The notes under the pieces were generated by a model. It saw nothing but the letters and a program-made list of their open reading frames with translations. It made no database searches and was not told the origin of the DNA. From Psychroflexus halocasei (GTDB lineage Bacteria > Bacteroidota > Bacteroidia > Flavobacteriales > Flavobacteriaceae), in NCBI RefSeq assembly GCF_900107595.1, contig NZ_FNQF01000002.1:62001-126000 (forward strand): DNA of 64,000 nt, given 5' to 3'. Position numbers and translations under genes: made by a program. Below are positions 33,727 to 43,289 of the stretch, one piece after another. Position 1 is the first letter of the stretch, and every line of letters starts with the position of its first letter.

Positions 33727-35808
33727 TTATGAATTCGAACTTTTTTCAGTATCTGAATCTGAAGTAGGTGACGGTGAAGGAGCTTCCTTTTCAACATCAT
33801 CTGGTTTAGCAAGATTTGATTTGTCAGATTCTTTCTTATCTTTTGATTGACTTAAATTACGTTTTGCCATCTCTGGCTTTTCGAAAGGACGCTTACCAAA
33901 AATCGTTTCTAAATCATCTTTAAAGATAACTTCTGTTTCAAGAAGCTTTTCAGCTAATTCAATCAATTTATCTTTATTATCTTCAAGTAATTTTATTGCT
34001 CTTTGATATTGCGTTTCAATAATATTTGAAATTTCTTTATCTATAATTTCAGACGTTTTTTCTGAATATGGTTTTGTAAAACTATACTCTTGACCTGAAG
34101 AATCATAATAGGTTAAATTTCCAACTTTCTCGTTTAAGCCATAAATAGTTACCATTGCTCTAGCTTGCTTAGTCACTTTCTCCAAATCACTTAAAGCACC
34201 TGTTGAAATTTTGTCAAAAATAACTTTTTCAGCAGCTCTTCCGCCCATAGTTGCGCACATCTCGTCAAGCATTTGCTCTGTACGTACGATGAGTCGCTCC
34301 TCCGGCAAATACCAAGCAGCTCCTAAAGATTGACCTCTAGGCACAATTGTTACCTTAACTAATGGTGCTGCATGCTCTAACATCCAGCTCACTGTAGCAT
34401 GACCAGCCTCATGATAAGCAATTGCTTTTTTCTCCTCAAGAGTCATGATTTTATTTTTCTTTTCTAAACCGCCGATAATTCTATCAACAGCATCTAAGAA
34501 ATCTTGACGACCAACTGCTATGTGCCCTTTTCTAGCTGCAACTAAAGCTGCTTCATTACAAACATTAGCAATATCAGCTCCTGAAAAACCTGGTGTTTGT
34601 TTAGCTAAGAAGTCTGTGTCTAACTCATCTGCAACCTTTTTAAGTGGTCTTAAATGGACTTCGAAAATTTCTTTTCTTTCATTTAAATCAGGTAAATCAA
34701 CATAGATTTGTCTATCAAAACGCCCCGCTCTCATTAAAGCCTTATCTAAAACATCAGCTCTGTTTGTTGCTGCTAAAACTATGACATTTGTATTTGTTCC
34801 AAATCCATCCATTTCAGTCAAGAGTTGGTTTAATGTATTTTCTCGTTCATCATTAGAACCCGACATATTATTTTTACCTCTTGAACGTCCAATCGCATCA
34901 ATTTCATCAATAAAAATAATTGAAGGCGATTTGTCTTTCGCTTGCTTAAAAAGATCTCTAACTCTTGAAGCACCTACACCGACAAACATTTCAACAAAAT
35001 CTGATCCTGATAAAGAGAAAAACGGAACATTCGCCTCTCCAGCAACAGCTTTTGCTAACAAAGTTTTACCAGTGCCAGGAGGTCCAACAAGTAAAGCTCC
35101 CTTAGGAATCTTCCCTCCTAAACTTGTGTATTTTTCTGGTTTTTTTAGAAAATCAACAATTTCTTGAACTTCTTCTTTTGCTCCTTCTAAACCAGCTACA
35201 TCTTTAAAAGATGTTTTAATATCTTTTTTCTCATCGAAAAGTTTAGCTTTTGATTTACCGATATTGAACAATTGGCCGCCGCCTCCGCCAGCGCCGCCGC
35301 CACTCATACGCTTCATAATGAATATCCAAATCCCTATGATTAAAATAAATGGTAACAATCCGATTAAAATATCACCCCAGAAGTTTGTTCTTGTATCAAA
35401 AACGACCTTTGTATTCTGGTTGTTTTCTTTTTTGACTTTCTCTATTGTATTCTCAAAATTTTGTAAATCTCCAAACTCAAATGTGTAATTGGGCGCTTCT
35501 TGCCCTGGAAAAACATTTTGTCCTACAGACTTTTCATGAACCGCTTTCGCTTTCGCCTCGTCGGTTAAATAAACTTCTGCAATTCGAGAATTTTTAATAA
35601 TGACAACCTTATCAACATCTCCATTAGCTAAGAACTCCTCAAATTCTGCTGGACTTGTTTTTGCTGCTTCTGAAAAACTTGAGCCTCCAAAAAATTGAAC
35701 ACCTAGGAAAATAAGTATAATTCCTATGTAAATCCAATACGAATTAAATTTTGGCTTTTTTGGGTTTCCCTTTGGAGAGCCATTTGTATTTTTAGTTTGT
35801 TTTTTCAT
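33727..35808 (-). CDS. ftsH: ATP-dependent zinc metalloprotease FtsH
   Basis: Inner-membrane AAA protease of 693 residues that degrades unfolded membrane and some soluble proteins. Two transmembrane helices (about 24-40 and 147-166) flank a periplasmic domain, with a Gly-rich linker after the second. The AAA module has Walker A GPPGTGKT (242-249), Walker B IIFIDEIDAIG (297-307) and the second region of homology ending RAGRFDRQIYVDLPD. The peptidase zinc motif HEAGH is at 466-470. The final 60 residues are a charged Ser/Asp/Lys tail longer than in E. coli. It follows rsfS by 21 bases. Confidence 0.97.
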   Translation of the reverse strand: MKKQTKNTNGSPKGNPKKPKFNSYWIYIGIILIFLGVQFFGGSSFSEAAKTSPAEFEEFLANGDVDKVVIIKNSRIAEVYLTDEAKAKAVHEKSVGQNVFPGQEAPNYTFEFGDLQNFENTIEKVKKENNQNTKVVFDTRTNFWGDILIGLLPFILIIGIWIFIMKRMSGGGAGGGGGQLFNIGKSKAKLFDEKKDIKTSFKDVAGLEGAKEEVQEIVDFLKKPEKYTSLGGKIPKGALLVGPPGTGKTLLAKAVAGEANVPFFSLSGSDFVEMFVGVGASRVRDLFKQAKDKSPSIIFIDEIDAIGRSRGKNNMSGSNDERENTLNQLLTEMDGFGTNTNVIVLAATNRADVLDKALMRAGRFDRQIYVDLPDLNERKEIFEVHLRPLKKVADELDTDFLAKQTPGFSGADIANVCNEAALVAARKGHIAVGRQDFLDAVDRIIGGLEKKNKIMTLEEKKAIAYHEAGHATVSWMLEHAAPLVKVTIVPRGQSLGAAWYLPEERLIVRTEQMLDEMCATMGGRAAEKVIFDKISTGALSDLEKVTKQARAMVTIYGLNEKVGNLTYYDSSGQEYSFTKPYSEKTSEIIDKEISNIIETQYQRAIKLLEDNKDKLIELAEKLLETEVIFKDDLETIFGKRPFEKPEMAKRNLSQSKDKKESDKSNLAKPDDVEKEAPSPSPTSDSDTEKSSNS

Positions 35809-35829
35809 ATAAAGAAATAACTATATTTT

Positions 35830-36195
35830 TTAATAATTTGTTTCAATCTGGGTGATTTTAGCATCTCCCCAAAGATTCTCAATATCGTAATATTCTCTTG
35901 TTTGACGCTGAAAGATATGAACGACAACATGAACGTAATCCATCAAAACCCATTGTGAGTTTTCCTGTCCCTCAACGTGCCAAGGTTTGTCTTTGAGCGC
36001 TCGACTTACTTTTTTCTGAATAGAATTTGTGATGGCGTCAACCTGAGTGTTTGAAGTTCCAGAACAGACGATGAAATAGTCACAAACAGTGTTTTCAATC
36101 TCTCTTAAATCTATAATACTGATATCTTGACCTTTTAAATCTTCAATTCCAGCTATAATGTTAGTTATTAATAAATCTGTGTTATTATTATTCAA
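35830..36195 (-). CDS. rsfS: Ribosomal silencing factor RsfS
   Basis: A 121-residue protein that binds ribosomal protein uL14 and blocks subunit joining under starvation. The family marks are all present: KGQDISIIDLREIENTVCDYFIVCSGTSNTQV, described here by its core DLREIENTVCDYFIV (24-38) and CSGTSNTQVDAI, then PWHVEGQENSQWVLMDYVHV and VHIFQRQTREYYDIENLW. Length is normal. It is the first gene of an rsfS-ftsH unit and diverges from birA. Confidence 0.95.
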   Translation of the reverse strand: MNNNNTDLLITNIIAGIEDLKGQDISIIDLREIENTVCDYFIVCSGTSNTQVDAITNSIQKKVSRALKDKPWHVEGQENSQWVLMDYVHVVVHIFQRQTREYYDIENLWGDAKITQIETNY

Positions 36196-36223
36196 TGCTT
36201 GCTATATTTTTTAATTTTGTGAG

Positions 36224-36231
36224 CAAAAATA
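36224..36231 (-). promoter_or_regulatory. -7 element for rsfS-ftsH
   Basis: The minus strand reads TATTTTTG (full TAnnTTTG match), 28 bases upstream of the rsfS ATG. Confidence 0.5.
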
Positions 36232-36291
36232 ACCTTTTTAAATGTTTTATAATCCTTGTTAACAAAAGATTATTCAACTTAAATTATTTCA

Positions 36292-37023
36292 ATGAAAATA
36301 ATCAAAATCAATGCCACTGAATCAACGAATTTGTATTTAAAATCGCTTGGTAAATCTACTAACGATAAAGGCATTATTGCTGTTAGAGCTTTGTGTCAAA
36401 CACAAGGGCGAGGACAAATGGGAACTTCTTGGCAAACTGAGGATAATAAAAACCTTATCACCAGTTACTTACTACCTCAAATTAACCTAGAGCCAAAAGA
36501 CAACTTCAAGATGAGTATGCTCGTTTCTTTAGCTCTCAAAAAATGTTTAGAAAATTTAAAAGTTCCTGATTTAAAGATCAAATGGCCAAACGACATCTTG
36601 TCATGTCAAAAGAAAATCGCTGGCATACTTATCGAAAATACTTTCACAGCTCAAAAAATATCGAGTAGCATTATAGGTATCGGACTCAATCTTAACCAAA
36701 AATCTTTTCATAATTTACCTCAAGCCTCTTCCCTATCATTAATTTGCCAGAAAGAATTTGATATTGATGAAGTTTTTCAGCGCTTAAATGTCGAAATTGA
36801 AGTTCTTTATAAAAAACTTATTCAGAAAGATTTTGAAGGCTCTTTATATGAATATTACAAGAACCTTTATGGTTATCGAGAAGAACAAATTTTTGAATTT
36901 AAAAATGGTCAACAAAAAAAAGGAATGATTAAATCAATTGAAAATAACGGTTTCCTGAATGTAAAATTTAACGATCATACTTCTCAATCATTTGATTTAA
37001 AAGAAATCAAACAGGTTTATTAA
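36292..37023 (+). CDS. birA: Biotin--[acetyl-CoA-carboxylase] ligase
   Basis: Attaches biotin to the carrier domain of carboxylases. The 243-residue enzyme has only the catalytic and C-terminal domains, with no N-terminal DNA-binding domain, so it is not a biotin repressor. GRGQMGTSW (39-47) is the biotin/AMP loop, KWPNDILSCQKKIAGILIE (97-115) the catalytic segment, and SSIIGIGLNLNQ follows. The C-terminal SH3-like domain is present. It diverges from rsfS. It would biotinylate the partner of the acyl-CoA carboxylase beta subunit at 14828 (inference). Confidence 0.94.
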   Translation: MKIIKINATESTNLYLKSLGKSTNDKGIIAVRALCQTQGRGQMGTSWQTEDNKNLITSYLLPQINLEPKDNFKMSMLVSLALKKCLENLKVPDLKIKWPNDILSCQKKIAGILIENTFTAQKISSSIIGIGLNLNQKSFHNLPQASSLSLICQKEFDIDEVFQRLNVEIEVLYKKLIQKDFEGSLYEYYKNLYGYREEQIFEFKNGQQKKGMIKSIENNGFLNVKFNDHTSQSFDLKEIKQVY

Positions 37024-37061
37024 AAAAGCTGTGCTAAAATTTGACTTTCAACACAGCTTTC
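37023..37061 (-). terminator. Terminator between birA and DUF2059 gene
   Basis: AAAGCTGTG (37025-37033) pairs with CACAGCTTT (37052-37060). On the minus strand a run of six T follows, so it mainly ends the DUF2059 transcript; the plus-strand tail is poor. Confidence 0.65.
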
Positions 37062-37083
37062 ATATCAATTTGATGATGCTCAA

Positions 37084-37488
37084 TTAATTTTGCATGTACT
37101 TTTGGTAAATTGGCATGACTTCCATTGAGAATTCTTGACCTATAGCCATAGACTTTTTCATAACTTCAGCTTGACCATCTAATAATTTCTTACCGAGTTC
37201 TGAGTCATAAAACTTCAAAATTCCTTTGATGTCTTCATGAGAAAACTCTTCCATATACATTTTAGAAAATTTTTGATACATATTCTCTAAAACCGGTTGA
37301 ATTTCTTTTTTAAATTCTTCACGTTTTGTCTCTTCCAAAGTGCTATAGATTGGCTCTAATGCAACTTCAACAGAATTGTTTGACAATTTTACAAGTTCGA
37401 TAGCATCTTTCTCGTATTCAGTTTTTTGATCTTGAGCAAAAGCAATGCTCGCGACCATTAAAAATAAAATCAAAGTGATTTTTTTCAT
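37084..37488 (-). CDS. DUF2059-domain exported protein
   Basis: A 134-residue protein with a signal peptide (MKKITLILFLMVASIAFAQ). The mature part is helical, ending with the DUF2059 signature IKGILKFYDSELGKKLLDGQ then AEVMKKSMAIGQEF. The domain is of unknown function and common in the periplasm of Gram-negative bacteria. It starts 8 bases after the glyA stop on the same strand, so co-transcription with glyA is likely, though no functional link is known. Confidence 0.85.
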   Translation of the reverse strand: MKKITLILFLMVASIAFAQDQKTEYEKDAIELVKLSNNSVEVALEPIYSTLEETKREEFKKEIQPVLENMYQKFSKMYMEEFSHEDIKGILKFYDSELGKKLLDGQAEVMKKSMAIGQEFSMEVMPIYQKYMQN

Positions 37489-37495
37489 AAGATAT

Positions 37496-38767
37496 TTATA
37501 AAGTGAATAATGGTTTATTAGTCATCATAGTGTGAACTTTTTCTTTCACAGCTTTTAAATGTTTTTCATCAGAGTAATTCATCAACACATCATCTATTAA
37601 ATCAACAATTGGCGACATATCTTCTTCTTTTAAGCCACGCGTCGTAATTGCTGGCGTACCAATACGAATACCTGAAGTCACAAAAGGTGATTCTGTATCA
37701 AAAGGTACCATGTTTTTGTTGACAGTTATTCCTGCTTTGTTTAAAGCATTTTCAGCATCTTTACCTGTGATATTTTTATTTCTTAAATCGATCAACATCA
37801 TATGATTATCTGTTCCTCCTGAAATAACGCCATAATCTTTTGCAAAAAAGAGTTTAGCCATTTTCTTAGCATTTTTGACAACCTGTTTTTGGTAGGTTAA
37901 AAAATCGTCAGTTAAAGCCTCACCAAAAGCGACTGCTTTAGCAGCAATAATATGCTCTAAAGGCCCTCCTTGATTTCCTGGAAAAACACTGCTATCTAAA
38001 ATTGTTGACATTTTCTTAAGCTTACCACTTTTGAATTTTTGTCCAAAAGGATTCTCGAAATTTTCACCCATCAATATGATGCCACCTCTCGGACCTCTAA
38101 TGGTTTTATGCGTCGTTGAAGTCACAATATGACAATGTTTAATTGGACTTTGCAATAAACCTTTAGCAATTAAACCAGCTGGATGAGCCATATCAGCCAC
38201 TAAAAGCGCATCAACTTCATCAGCGATAGATCTAAAAATTTTATAATCTATTTCTCTAGAATACGCTGAAGCACCTGCAATGATTAATTTTGGTTTTTCT
38301 CTTTTAGCAACTTCACGTACGTGATCATAATCGATTCTTCCTGTTTCTTTATCAACACCATAAAAAACAGGATTATAAAGTTTTCCTGAGAAGTTAACTG
38401 GCGAGCCATGCGTTAAATGTCCACCGTGAGACAAATCAAAGCCTAAAATTTTATCACCAGGATTTAAACATGCTGAAAAAACAGCAGTATTTGCCTGAGA
38501 ACCTGAATGTGGCTGAACATTAGCATAAGCAGCACCGAAAAGTTCTTTTAAACGATCGATCGCTAAATTTTCTACTTTATCAACAACCTCGCAACCGCCA
38601 TAATAACGCTTGTTCGGATAGCCTTCGGCATATTTATTTGTTAACACTGATCCTGCAGCAGCTAAAACATCATCTGATACAAAATTTTCACTTGCAATGA
38701 GTTCAAGACCATTTTGCTGACGTAGACGTTCATCCTCTATAAGATTGAAGATTTCTTTATCTTTCAT
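37496..38767 (-). CDS. glyA: Serine hydroxymethyltransferase
   Basis: Interconverts serine and glycine with tetrahydrofolate, the main source of one-carbon units. The 423-residue PLP enzyme has N-terminal [11 protein letters not shown] and [18 protein letters not shown], the substrate-binding [10 protein letters not shown], and the PLP lysine K221 in [13 protein letters not shown]. The C-terminal domain includes [24 protein letters not shown] with the expected RIGTPA loop, quoted here only as [14 protein letters not shown]. Length and motifs are normal. DUF2059 follows by 8 bases. Confidence 0.97.
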   Translation of the reverse strand: MKDKEIFNLIEDERLRQQNGLELIASENFVSDDVLAAAGSVLTNKYAEGYPNKRYYGGCEVVDKVENLAIDRLKELFGAAYANVQPHSGSQANTAVFSACLNPGDKILGFDLSHGGHLTHGSPVNFSGKLYNPVFYGVDKETGRIDYDHVREVAKREKPKLIIAGASAYSREIDYKIFRSIADEVDALLVADMAHPAGLIAKGLLQSPIKHCHIVTSTTHKTIRGPRGGIILMGENFENPFGQKFKSGKLKKMSTILDSSVFPGNQGGPLEHIIAAKAVAFGEALTDDFLTYQKQVVKNAKKMAKLFFAKDYGVISGGTDNHMMLIDLRNKNITGKDAENALNKAGITVNKNMVPFDTESPFVTSGIRIGTPAITTRGLKEEDMSPIVDLIDDVLMNYSDEKHLKAVKEKVHTMMTNKPLFTL

Positions 38768-38791
38768 AATTATATAAACATTAATTTATTC

Positions 38792-38799
38792 CAAAAATA
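38792..38799 (-). promoter_or_regulatory. -7 element for glyA
   Basis: The minus strand reads TATTTTTG (full TAnnTTTG match), 24 bases upstream of the glyA ATG. Confidence 0.5.
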
Positions 38800-38831
38800 G
38801 TAAAATCATTCTCTTAATAAACAGAAAAGAA

Positions 38832-38839
38832 TATATTTG
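38832..38839 (+). promoter_or_regulatory. -7 element for fumarylacetoacetase
   Basis: TATATTTG (full TAnnTTTG match) ends 41 bases before the ATG at 38881. Confidence 0.5.
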
Positions 38840-38880
38840 AAAAAACTTAACTGAATAGTAATCATTAAAAATATATCAAT

Positions 38881-40161
38881 ATGTCATTAGAAGCGAATAA
38901 TCCAAATCGGGAAACTTGGTTAGATATACCAGAAAACACTGATTTTCCAATTCAGAATATTCCATTTGGCGTTTTTTTAACCAGAGACGATATTATTACA
39001 ATAGGAACAAGAATCGGTGATTATGCCATCGACTTAGGCGCATTACATCAATTAGGCTATTTTGAAGGTATTCCTCTAACTGACGATATCTTTTTACAAG
39101 ATACATTAAATGATTTCATTGCTGACGGAAGAAAAACATGGCGCAGTGTCAGAAATAGAATTGCTGAGATTTTTGATAAAAATAATGACAAATTAAAAAA
39201 TAACGAAAAAGATAGAAAGACAATTCTTTTTACACTTGACGAAATCGAAATGCAAATGCCAGTAGAGGTTGGTGATTACACCGATTTTTACTCAAGTAAA
39301 GAGCATGCAACCAACATTGGGAAAATGTTTAGAGATCCTGATAATGCTCTACTGCCAAACTGGATGCACATTCCTGTTGGGTACCACGGAAGAAGCTCCT
39401 CAATTGTTCCTAGTGGAATTCCTTTACATAGACCACAAGGTCAAAAACTCCCAAAAGGAGCTGATACACCTATATTTGGCCCTTCAAGACGTTTAGATTT
39501 TGAGTTAGAAATGGCTTTTATAACAACAGCTGCCAACCATTTGGGTGAGCCTATTAAAATTGAGGAAGCTGAAGAATATATTTTCGGAATGGTCATTTTT
39601 AATGATTGGAGTGCTCGAGATATTCAAAAATGGGAATACGTGCCACTAGGTCCATTTTTAGGGAAAAGTTTTGGCTCGTCTATTTCACCATGGATTGTCA
39701 CTTTAGATGCACTTGAACCTTTTAAAGCAGAAGGTCCTAAACCTGAAAAAGAGCTTCTACCATACTTACGTACTACAGGAAAAAAGAGTTATGACATCAA
39801 TCTTCAAGTTGCTTTAAAACCAGAGAATTCTGAGGAAACGGTTATTTCAAATTCTAATTTCAAATATATGTATTGGAATATGTGTCAACAATTAGCACAT
39901 CACACAGTCAATGGTTGCCCTGTTAACAGCGGAGATATGATGGCTAGTGGAACGATTTCAGGTCCAACGCCAGATTCTTACGGCTCAATGCTAGAATTAA
40001 GTTGGGGAGGAACAAAACCTCTAAAATTAAATAATGGTGAAGAGCGTAAATTCATAGAAGACAATGATACCGTCATCATGCGAGCACATTGTCAAAATCA
40101 TGAAGTCAGAATTGGTTTTGGAGAAGTTTCTTCTAAAATATTACCAGTTTTTAAAGACTAA
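38881..40161 (+). CDS. fahA: Fumarylacetoacetase
   Basis: Last enzyme of tyrosine/phenylalanine breakdown, splitting fumarylacetoacetate into fumarate and acetoacetate. The 426-residue protein has the N-terminal SH3-like domain (about 20-120) and the C-terminal FAH domain with VGDYTDFYSSKEHATNIG (catalytic His and metal Asp), HIPVGYHGRSSSIVPSG, DFELEMAFI and VIFNDWSARDIQKWEYVPLGPFLGK (quoted in part: NDWSARDIQKWEYVPLGP). These are diagnostic. No homogentisate dioxygenase gene lies in the window, so the pathway is not clustered here. A terminator follows before pheT. Confidence 0.96.
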   Translation: MSLEANNPNRETWLDIPENTDFPIQNIPFGVFLTRDDIITIGTRIGDYAIDLGALHQLGYFEGIPLTDDIFLQDTLNDFIADGRKTWRSVRNRIAEIFDKNNDKLKNNEKDRKTILFTLDEIEMQMPVEVGDYTDFYSSKEHATNIGKMFRDPDNALLPNWMHIPVGYHGRSSSIVPSGIPLHRPQGQKLPKGADTPIFGPSRRLDFELEMAFITTAANHLGEPIKIEEAEEYIFGMVIFNDWSARDIQKWEYVPLGPFLGKSFGSSISPWIVTLDALEPFKAEGPKPEKELLPYLRTTGKKSYDINLQVALKPENSEETVISNSNFKYMYWNMCQQLAHHTVNGCPVNSGDMMASGTISGPTPDSYGSMLELSWGGTKPLKLNNGEERKFIEDNDTVIMRAHCQNHEVRIGFGEVSSKILPVFKD

Positions 40162-40183
40162 ATAAAAAGACATTTATTTTCTG

Positions 40184-40218
40184 AATCGTCTTTATCTTTA
40201 TAAGGACGATTTTTTTTT
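40184..40218 (+). terminator. Terminator after fumarylacetoacetase
   Basis: AATCGTCTTTAT (40184-40195) pairs with ATAAGGACGATT (one G-U pair), followed by a run of T. Confidence 0.8.
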
Positions 40219-40260
40219 GATAAAACTCAACTTAATATTTCGAAGGCTTGAAGGGTTTCT

Positions 40261-40268
40261 TATCTTTG
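40261..40268 (+). promoter_or_regulatory. -7 element for pheT
   Basis: TATCTTTG (full TAnnTTTG match) ends 21 bases before the pheT ATG at 40290. Confidence 0.58.
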
Positions 40269-40289
40269 CGCCTCTTTAGACTTTAGACT

Positions 40290-42710
40290 ATGAAAATATC
40301 TTACAATTGGCTTAAGCAATTTATAAACACTGACCTTGACGTTGAAGAAGTTAATGTCATTTTAACTGATTTAGGACTTGAAGTTGAAGGCCTTACAGAT
40401 TTTGAATCCATAAAAGGTGGTTTAAAAGGAATTGTTGTTGGCCATGTAGAATCATGTGAACAACACCCTAACGCTGACAGACTTAAATTGACAAAAGTCA
40501 ATATTGGTGATGAAGTTGTCCAGATCGTTTGTGGCGCTCCCAATATTGCAAAAGGCCAAAACGTGCCTGTTGCAACAGTAGGAACCACTTTATATAATGA
40601 TGGTGAAGCATGGGAAATCAAAAAAGGAAAGCTTAGAGGTGAAGCAAGTTTTGGAATGATTTGTTCCGAAAGCGAAATCGGTCTCGGGGATGCAAGTGAC
40701 GGAATAATGGTTCTTGCCGAAGATTTAAAAGCAGGAACACCTCTATCAGATATTTTTGAAGTTGAGAATGATAAAATAATCGAGATTGGCCTAACACCTA
40801 ACAGAGCTGATGCAATGAGCCATTGGGGAGTTGCTAGAGACTTAAGAGCTGGATTGATTCAGCAGGACAAAAAAAACGCTATTGTTACGCCATCCGTCAG
40901 TAATTTTCATGTTGAAAACAGAAGTAAAAAAATAAGTGTTAATGTTGAAAATCCTGAGTTAGCACCTAGATATTGCAGCCTAACGATTTCTAATATTACA
41001 GTGAAAAGCTCACCTGAATGGCTTCAAAATCGTTTGAAAGCAATTGGTATTAAACCCATGAATAATATCGTTGATGCAACGAATTATGTGATGCATGAAC
41101 TTGGTCAACCTTTACATGCTTTTAATGCTGATTTTATAAAAGACCAGAAGATAAATGTCAAAACTGCCGATAAAGGAACGAAATTTATCACACTTGATGG
41201 AGTTGAAAGAGAACTTCATGAAGAAGATTTAATGATTTGTGATGCTGAAAAACCACTATGTATTGCTGGTGTTTTCGGTGGCTTGAATTCTGGTATTAAA
41301 GATAACACAACATCGATTTTCTTAGAAAGTGCATATTTTGATTCTGTTAGTATAAGAAAAACAGCGAAACGTCACGGACTTAATACTGATGCCTCTTTTA
41401 GATATGAAAGAGGTATTGATCCTGATATTACAAAATATGCCTTAAGAAGAGCTGCTATCTTAATTGAAGAAATATCTGGTGGAAAAGTAAGTAGTGATGC
41501 CGATGATTTTTATCCTAAAAAAATAGAAGATTTTCAAGTTTTTCTAAGTTTTGAAAGAATCAATAAATTGATAGGAGAAAAAATTGATACTGATAAAATC
41601 AAATCAATCTTATCCTCTCTTGATATCAAAGTCAAGAATGTCACTGAAAGCGGTTTAGGTTTGGTGATTCCTGCTTATCGCGTAGATGTTCAAAGAGAAG
41701 TAGATGTCATTGAAGAAATATTGAGAGTTTATGGTTACAACAATATTGATATAGATAGTAAATTTAATGTGTCAGTTTCTAAATCATCTAAGTTTGATGA
41801 TTACAAGATTCAAAATAGAATTGCTAATCAACTGATTTCTCAGGGTTTCTATGAAACAATGGCAAACTCTTTAACCAAAAAAGATTATGCAGAATTAGAC
41901 AGCCAACTTGAGGCTAAGAATAACGTAGAAATGCTCAACCCACTTAGTCATGATTTAGCAGTCATGCGTCAATCTCTACTTTTTTCAGGTTTAGAATCTT
42001 TGGCATACAACATCAACAGAAATAATCAAGATTTAAAGTTTTTTGAATTCGGAAAAACATATCATAAATACAACCAAGATTTTGTTGAGAAAAAACATTT
42101 AAGTCTTTTAATCACAGGAAAACGAACAAGCAATTCTTGGCTAAACACAGAAAAAAATGCTGATTTCTTTTATTTAAAAGGAATTTTAGTTTCGCTTTTT
42201 ACAAGTTTGGGTTTATCTGAAATTAAGTTTACTGATAAAGAAACTCAAACCATTTCAGAAGGACTCTCAATTAATTTCAAAAAGAAAAAAATCGCTGAAT
42301 TTGGGCGTGTAAATTCTCAAATTCTTTCAGAGTTTGACATTGACCAAAATGTTCTTTACGCAGATATTGACTGGGATTTAGTTCTAGAATTTATAAAAAA
42401 TACAAGTTTTGTAGGTCAAAAGATATCAAAATTTCCTTCGACACAAAGAGATTTTGCTTTGTTAGTTGATGAACATATTTCATTTAATGAAATTGAAAAA
42501 ATCGCTTTAAAAACCGATAAGAAATTACTTAAAAATGTTGATTTGTTTGATGTTTACAAAGGCGATAAATTACCAGATGGTAAAAAGAGTTATGCAGTGA
42601 GTTTTAAATTCAGAGATGACCATAAAACTTTGACGGACAAACAAGTTGATAAAATAATGACCAAGTTGCAAAAGCAATTTGAAAGTCAATTAAATGCAAG
42701 TTTAAGATAA
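40290..42710 (+). CDS. pheT: Phenylalanine--tRNA ligase beta subunit
   Basis: Beta subunit (806 residues) of the alpha2-beta2 phenylalanyl-tRNA synthetase. The tRNA-binding EMAP-like domain occupies about 40-150 (VGHVESCEQHPNADRLKLTKV, described by its core HPNADRL); the B3/4 editing domain is around 210-380 (NIVDATNYVMHELGQPLHAF); B5 is around 405-475 and the catalytic-like domain about 480-700. The FDX-ACB anticodon-binding domain is at the C-terminus (KFPSTQRDFALLVDE onward). Full length. No alpha subunit gene adjoins it, so pheS is elsewhere. A frameshifted thioesterase gene follows closely. Confidence 0.96.
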   Translation: MKISYNWLKQFINTDLDVEEVNVILTDLGLEVEGLTDFESIKGGLKGIVVGHVESCEQHPNADRLKLTKVNIGDEVVQIVCGAPNIAKGQNVPVATVGTTLYNDGEAWEIKKGKLRGEASFGMICSESEIGLGDASDGIMVLAEDLKAGTPLSDIFEVENDKIIEIGLTPNRADAMSHWGVARDLRAGLIQQDKKNAIVTPSVSNFHVENRSKKISVNVENPELAPRYCSLTISNITVKSSPEWLQNRLKAIGIKPMNNIVDATNYVMHELGQPLHAFNADFIKDQKINVKTADKGTKFITLDGVERELHEEDLMICDAEKPLCIAGVFGGLNSGIKDNTTSIFLESAYFDSVSIRKTAKRHGLNTDASFRYERGIDPDITKYALRRAAILIEEISGGKVSSDADDFYPKKIEDFQVFLSFERINKLIGEKIDTDKIKSILSSLDIKVKNVTESGLGLVIPAYRVDVQREVDVIEEILRVYGYNNIDIDSKFNVSVSKSSKFDDYKIQNRIANQLISQGFYETMANSLTKKDYAELDSQLEAKNNVEMLNPLSHDLAVMRQSLLFSGLESLAYNINRNNQDLKFFEFGKTYHKYNQDFVEKKHLSLLITGKRTSNSWLNTEKNADFFYLKGILVSLFTSLGLSEIKFTDKETQTISEGLSINFKKKKIAEFGRVNSQILSEFDIDQNVLYADIDWDLVLEFIKNTSFVGQKISKFPSTQRDFALLVDEHISFNEIEKIALKTDKKLLKNVDLFDVYKGDKLPDGKKSYAVSFKFRDDHKTLTDKQVDKIMTKLQKQFESQLNASLR

Positions 42711-42743
42711 GCTATAGATCTGACCGACGATTTTGTCAAGAAT

Positions 42744-43153
42744 ATGATTGAAAACTCATTCCTATTCATAAATTCCTAGGACTGGAACTGCTAGAAATCA
42801 AGAAAGACTATGCAAAAGTCAAAGTTCCTTTTAGACCAGAGGTTGTCGGAGATGTTCGTACACAACGTTGGCACGGCGGAATTATCACTACAATTATGGA
42901 TTCTGTTGGCGGTATTGTTGGCGTGACACATTTAACATCTCTGGAAGACAAAATGTCTACAATAGACATCAGAGTTGATTATTTACGACCTGCTCATGCT
43001 GAAGCCATCATTGTTGAAGATGAAACTCAGAGATTAGGAAGTCGTATTTTGGTTACTAAAATGAAGGCTTATCTTGAAAACGATTCTCAAAAAACTCTAT
43101 TAGCTGAAGGAAAAGCTGTTTATAATTTTGTCAGAATGAAGCCTCAAAAGTAA
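42744..43153 (+). pseudogene. Hotdog-fold thioesterase (PaaI-like), 5' end frameshifted
   Basis: A single frame from 42752 encodes a clear PaaI-type hotdog protein: IPIHKFLGLELLEIKK, then VPFRPEVVGDVRTQRWHGG, IITTIMDSVGGIVGVT (the HGG/D catalytic pair) and RVDYLRPAHAEAI. Its first codons are in another frame: ATG at 42744 gives MIENSF before a stop, while homology expects MIENSIPIHKFLG. A one-base deletion at about 42758-42759 joins the frames. An ATG at 42896 would remove the HGG motif, giving an 85-residue fragment. Either a real pseudogene or a sequence error. Confidence 0.72.
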
Positions 43154-43289
43154 TTTTTAGATAAACTGATTTTGAAAGTTACAATGATATTTATCAGTTC
43201 AACTAAAGTTATTTTATGTTAAAAACTAAATACAGGTTGATAATATCTAGGATACTTTATAAATTTATGCTCGTTATAGCATTGAAGAT

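Noticed and set aside
34781-35167. 128-residue plus-strand frame opposite ftsH
   Set aside because: Antisense of the conserved AAA domain; no start signals or family features.
42896-43153. 85-residue thioesterase from an internal ATG
   Set aside because: It would lose the catalytic HGG region, which is coded just upstream in the same frame; a frameshifted longer gene is the better reading.
43154-43289. Possible small RNA or terminator (AACTGAT/ATCAGTT pairing)
   Set aside because: The stem is short and AT-rich, with no T-run or other support.
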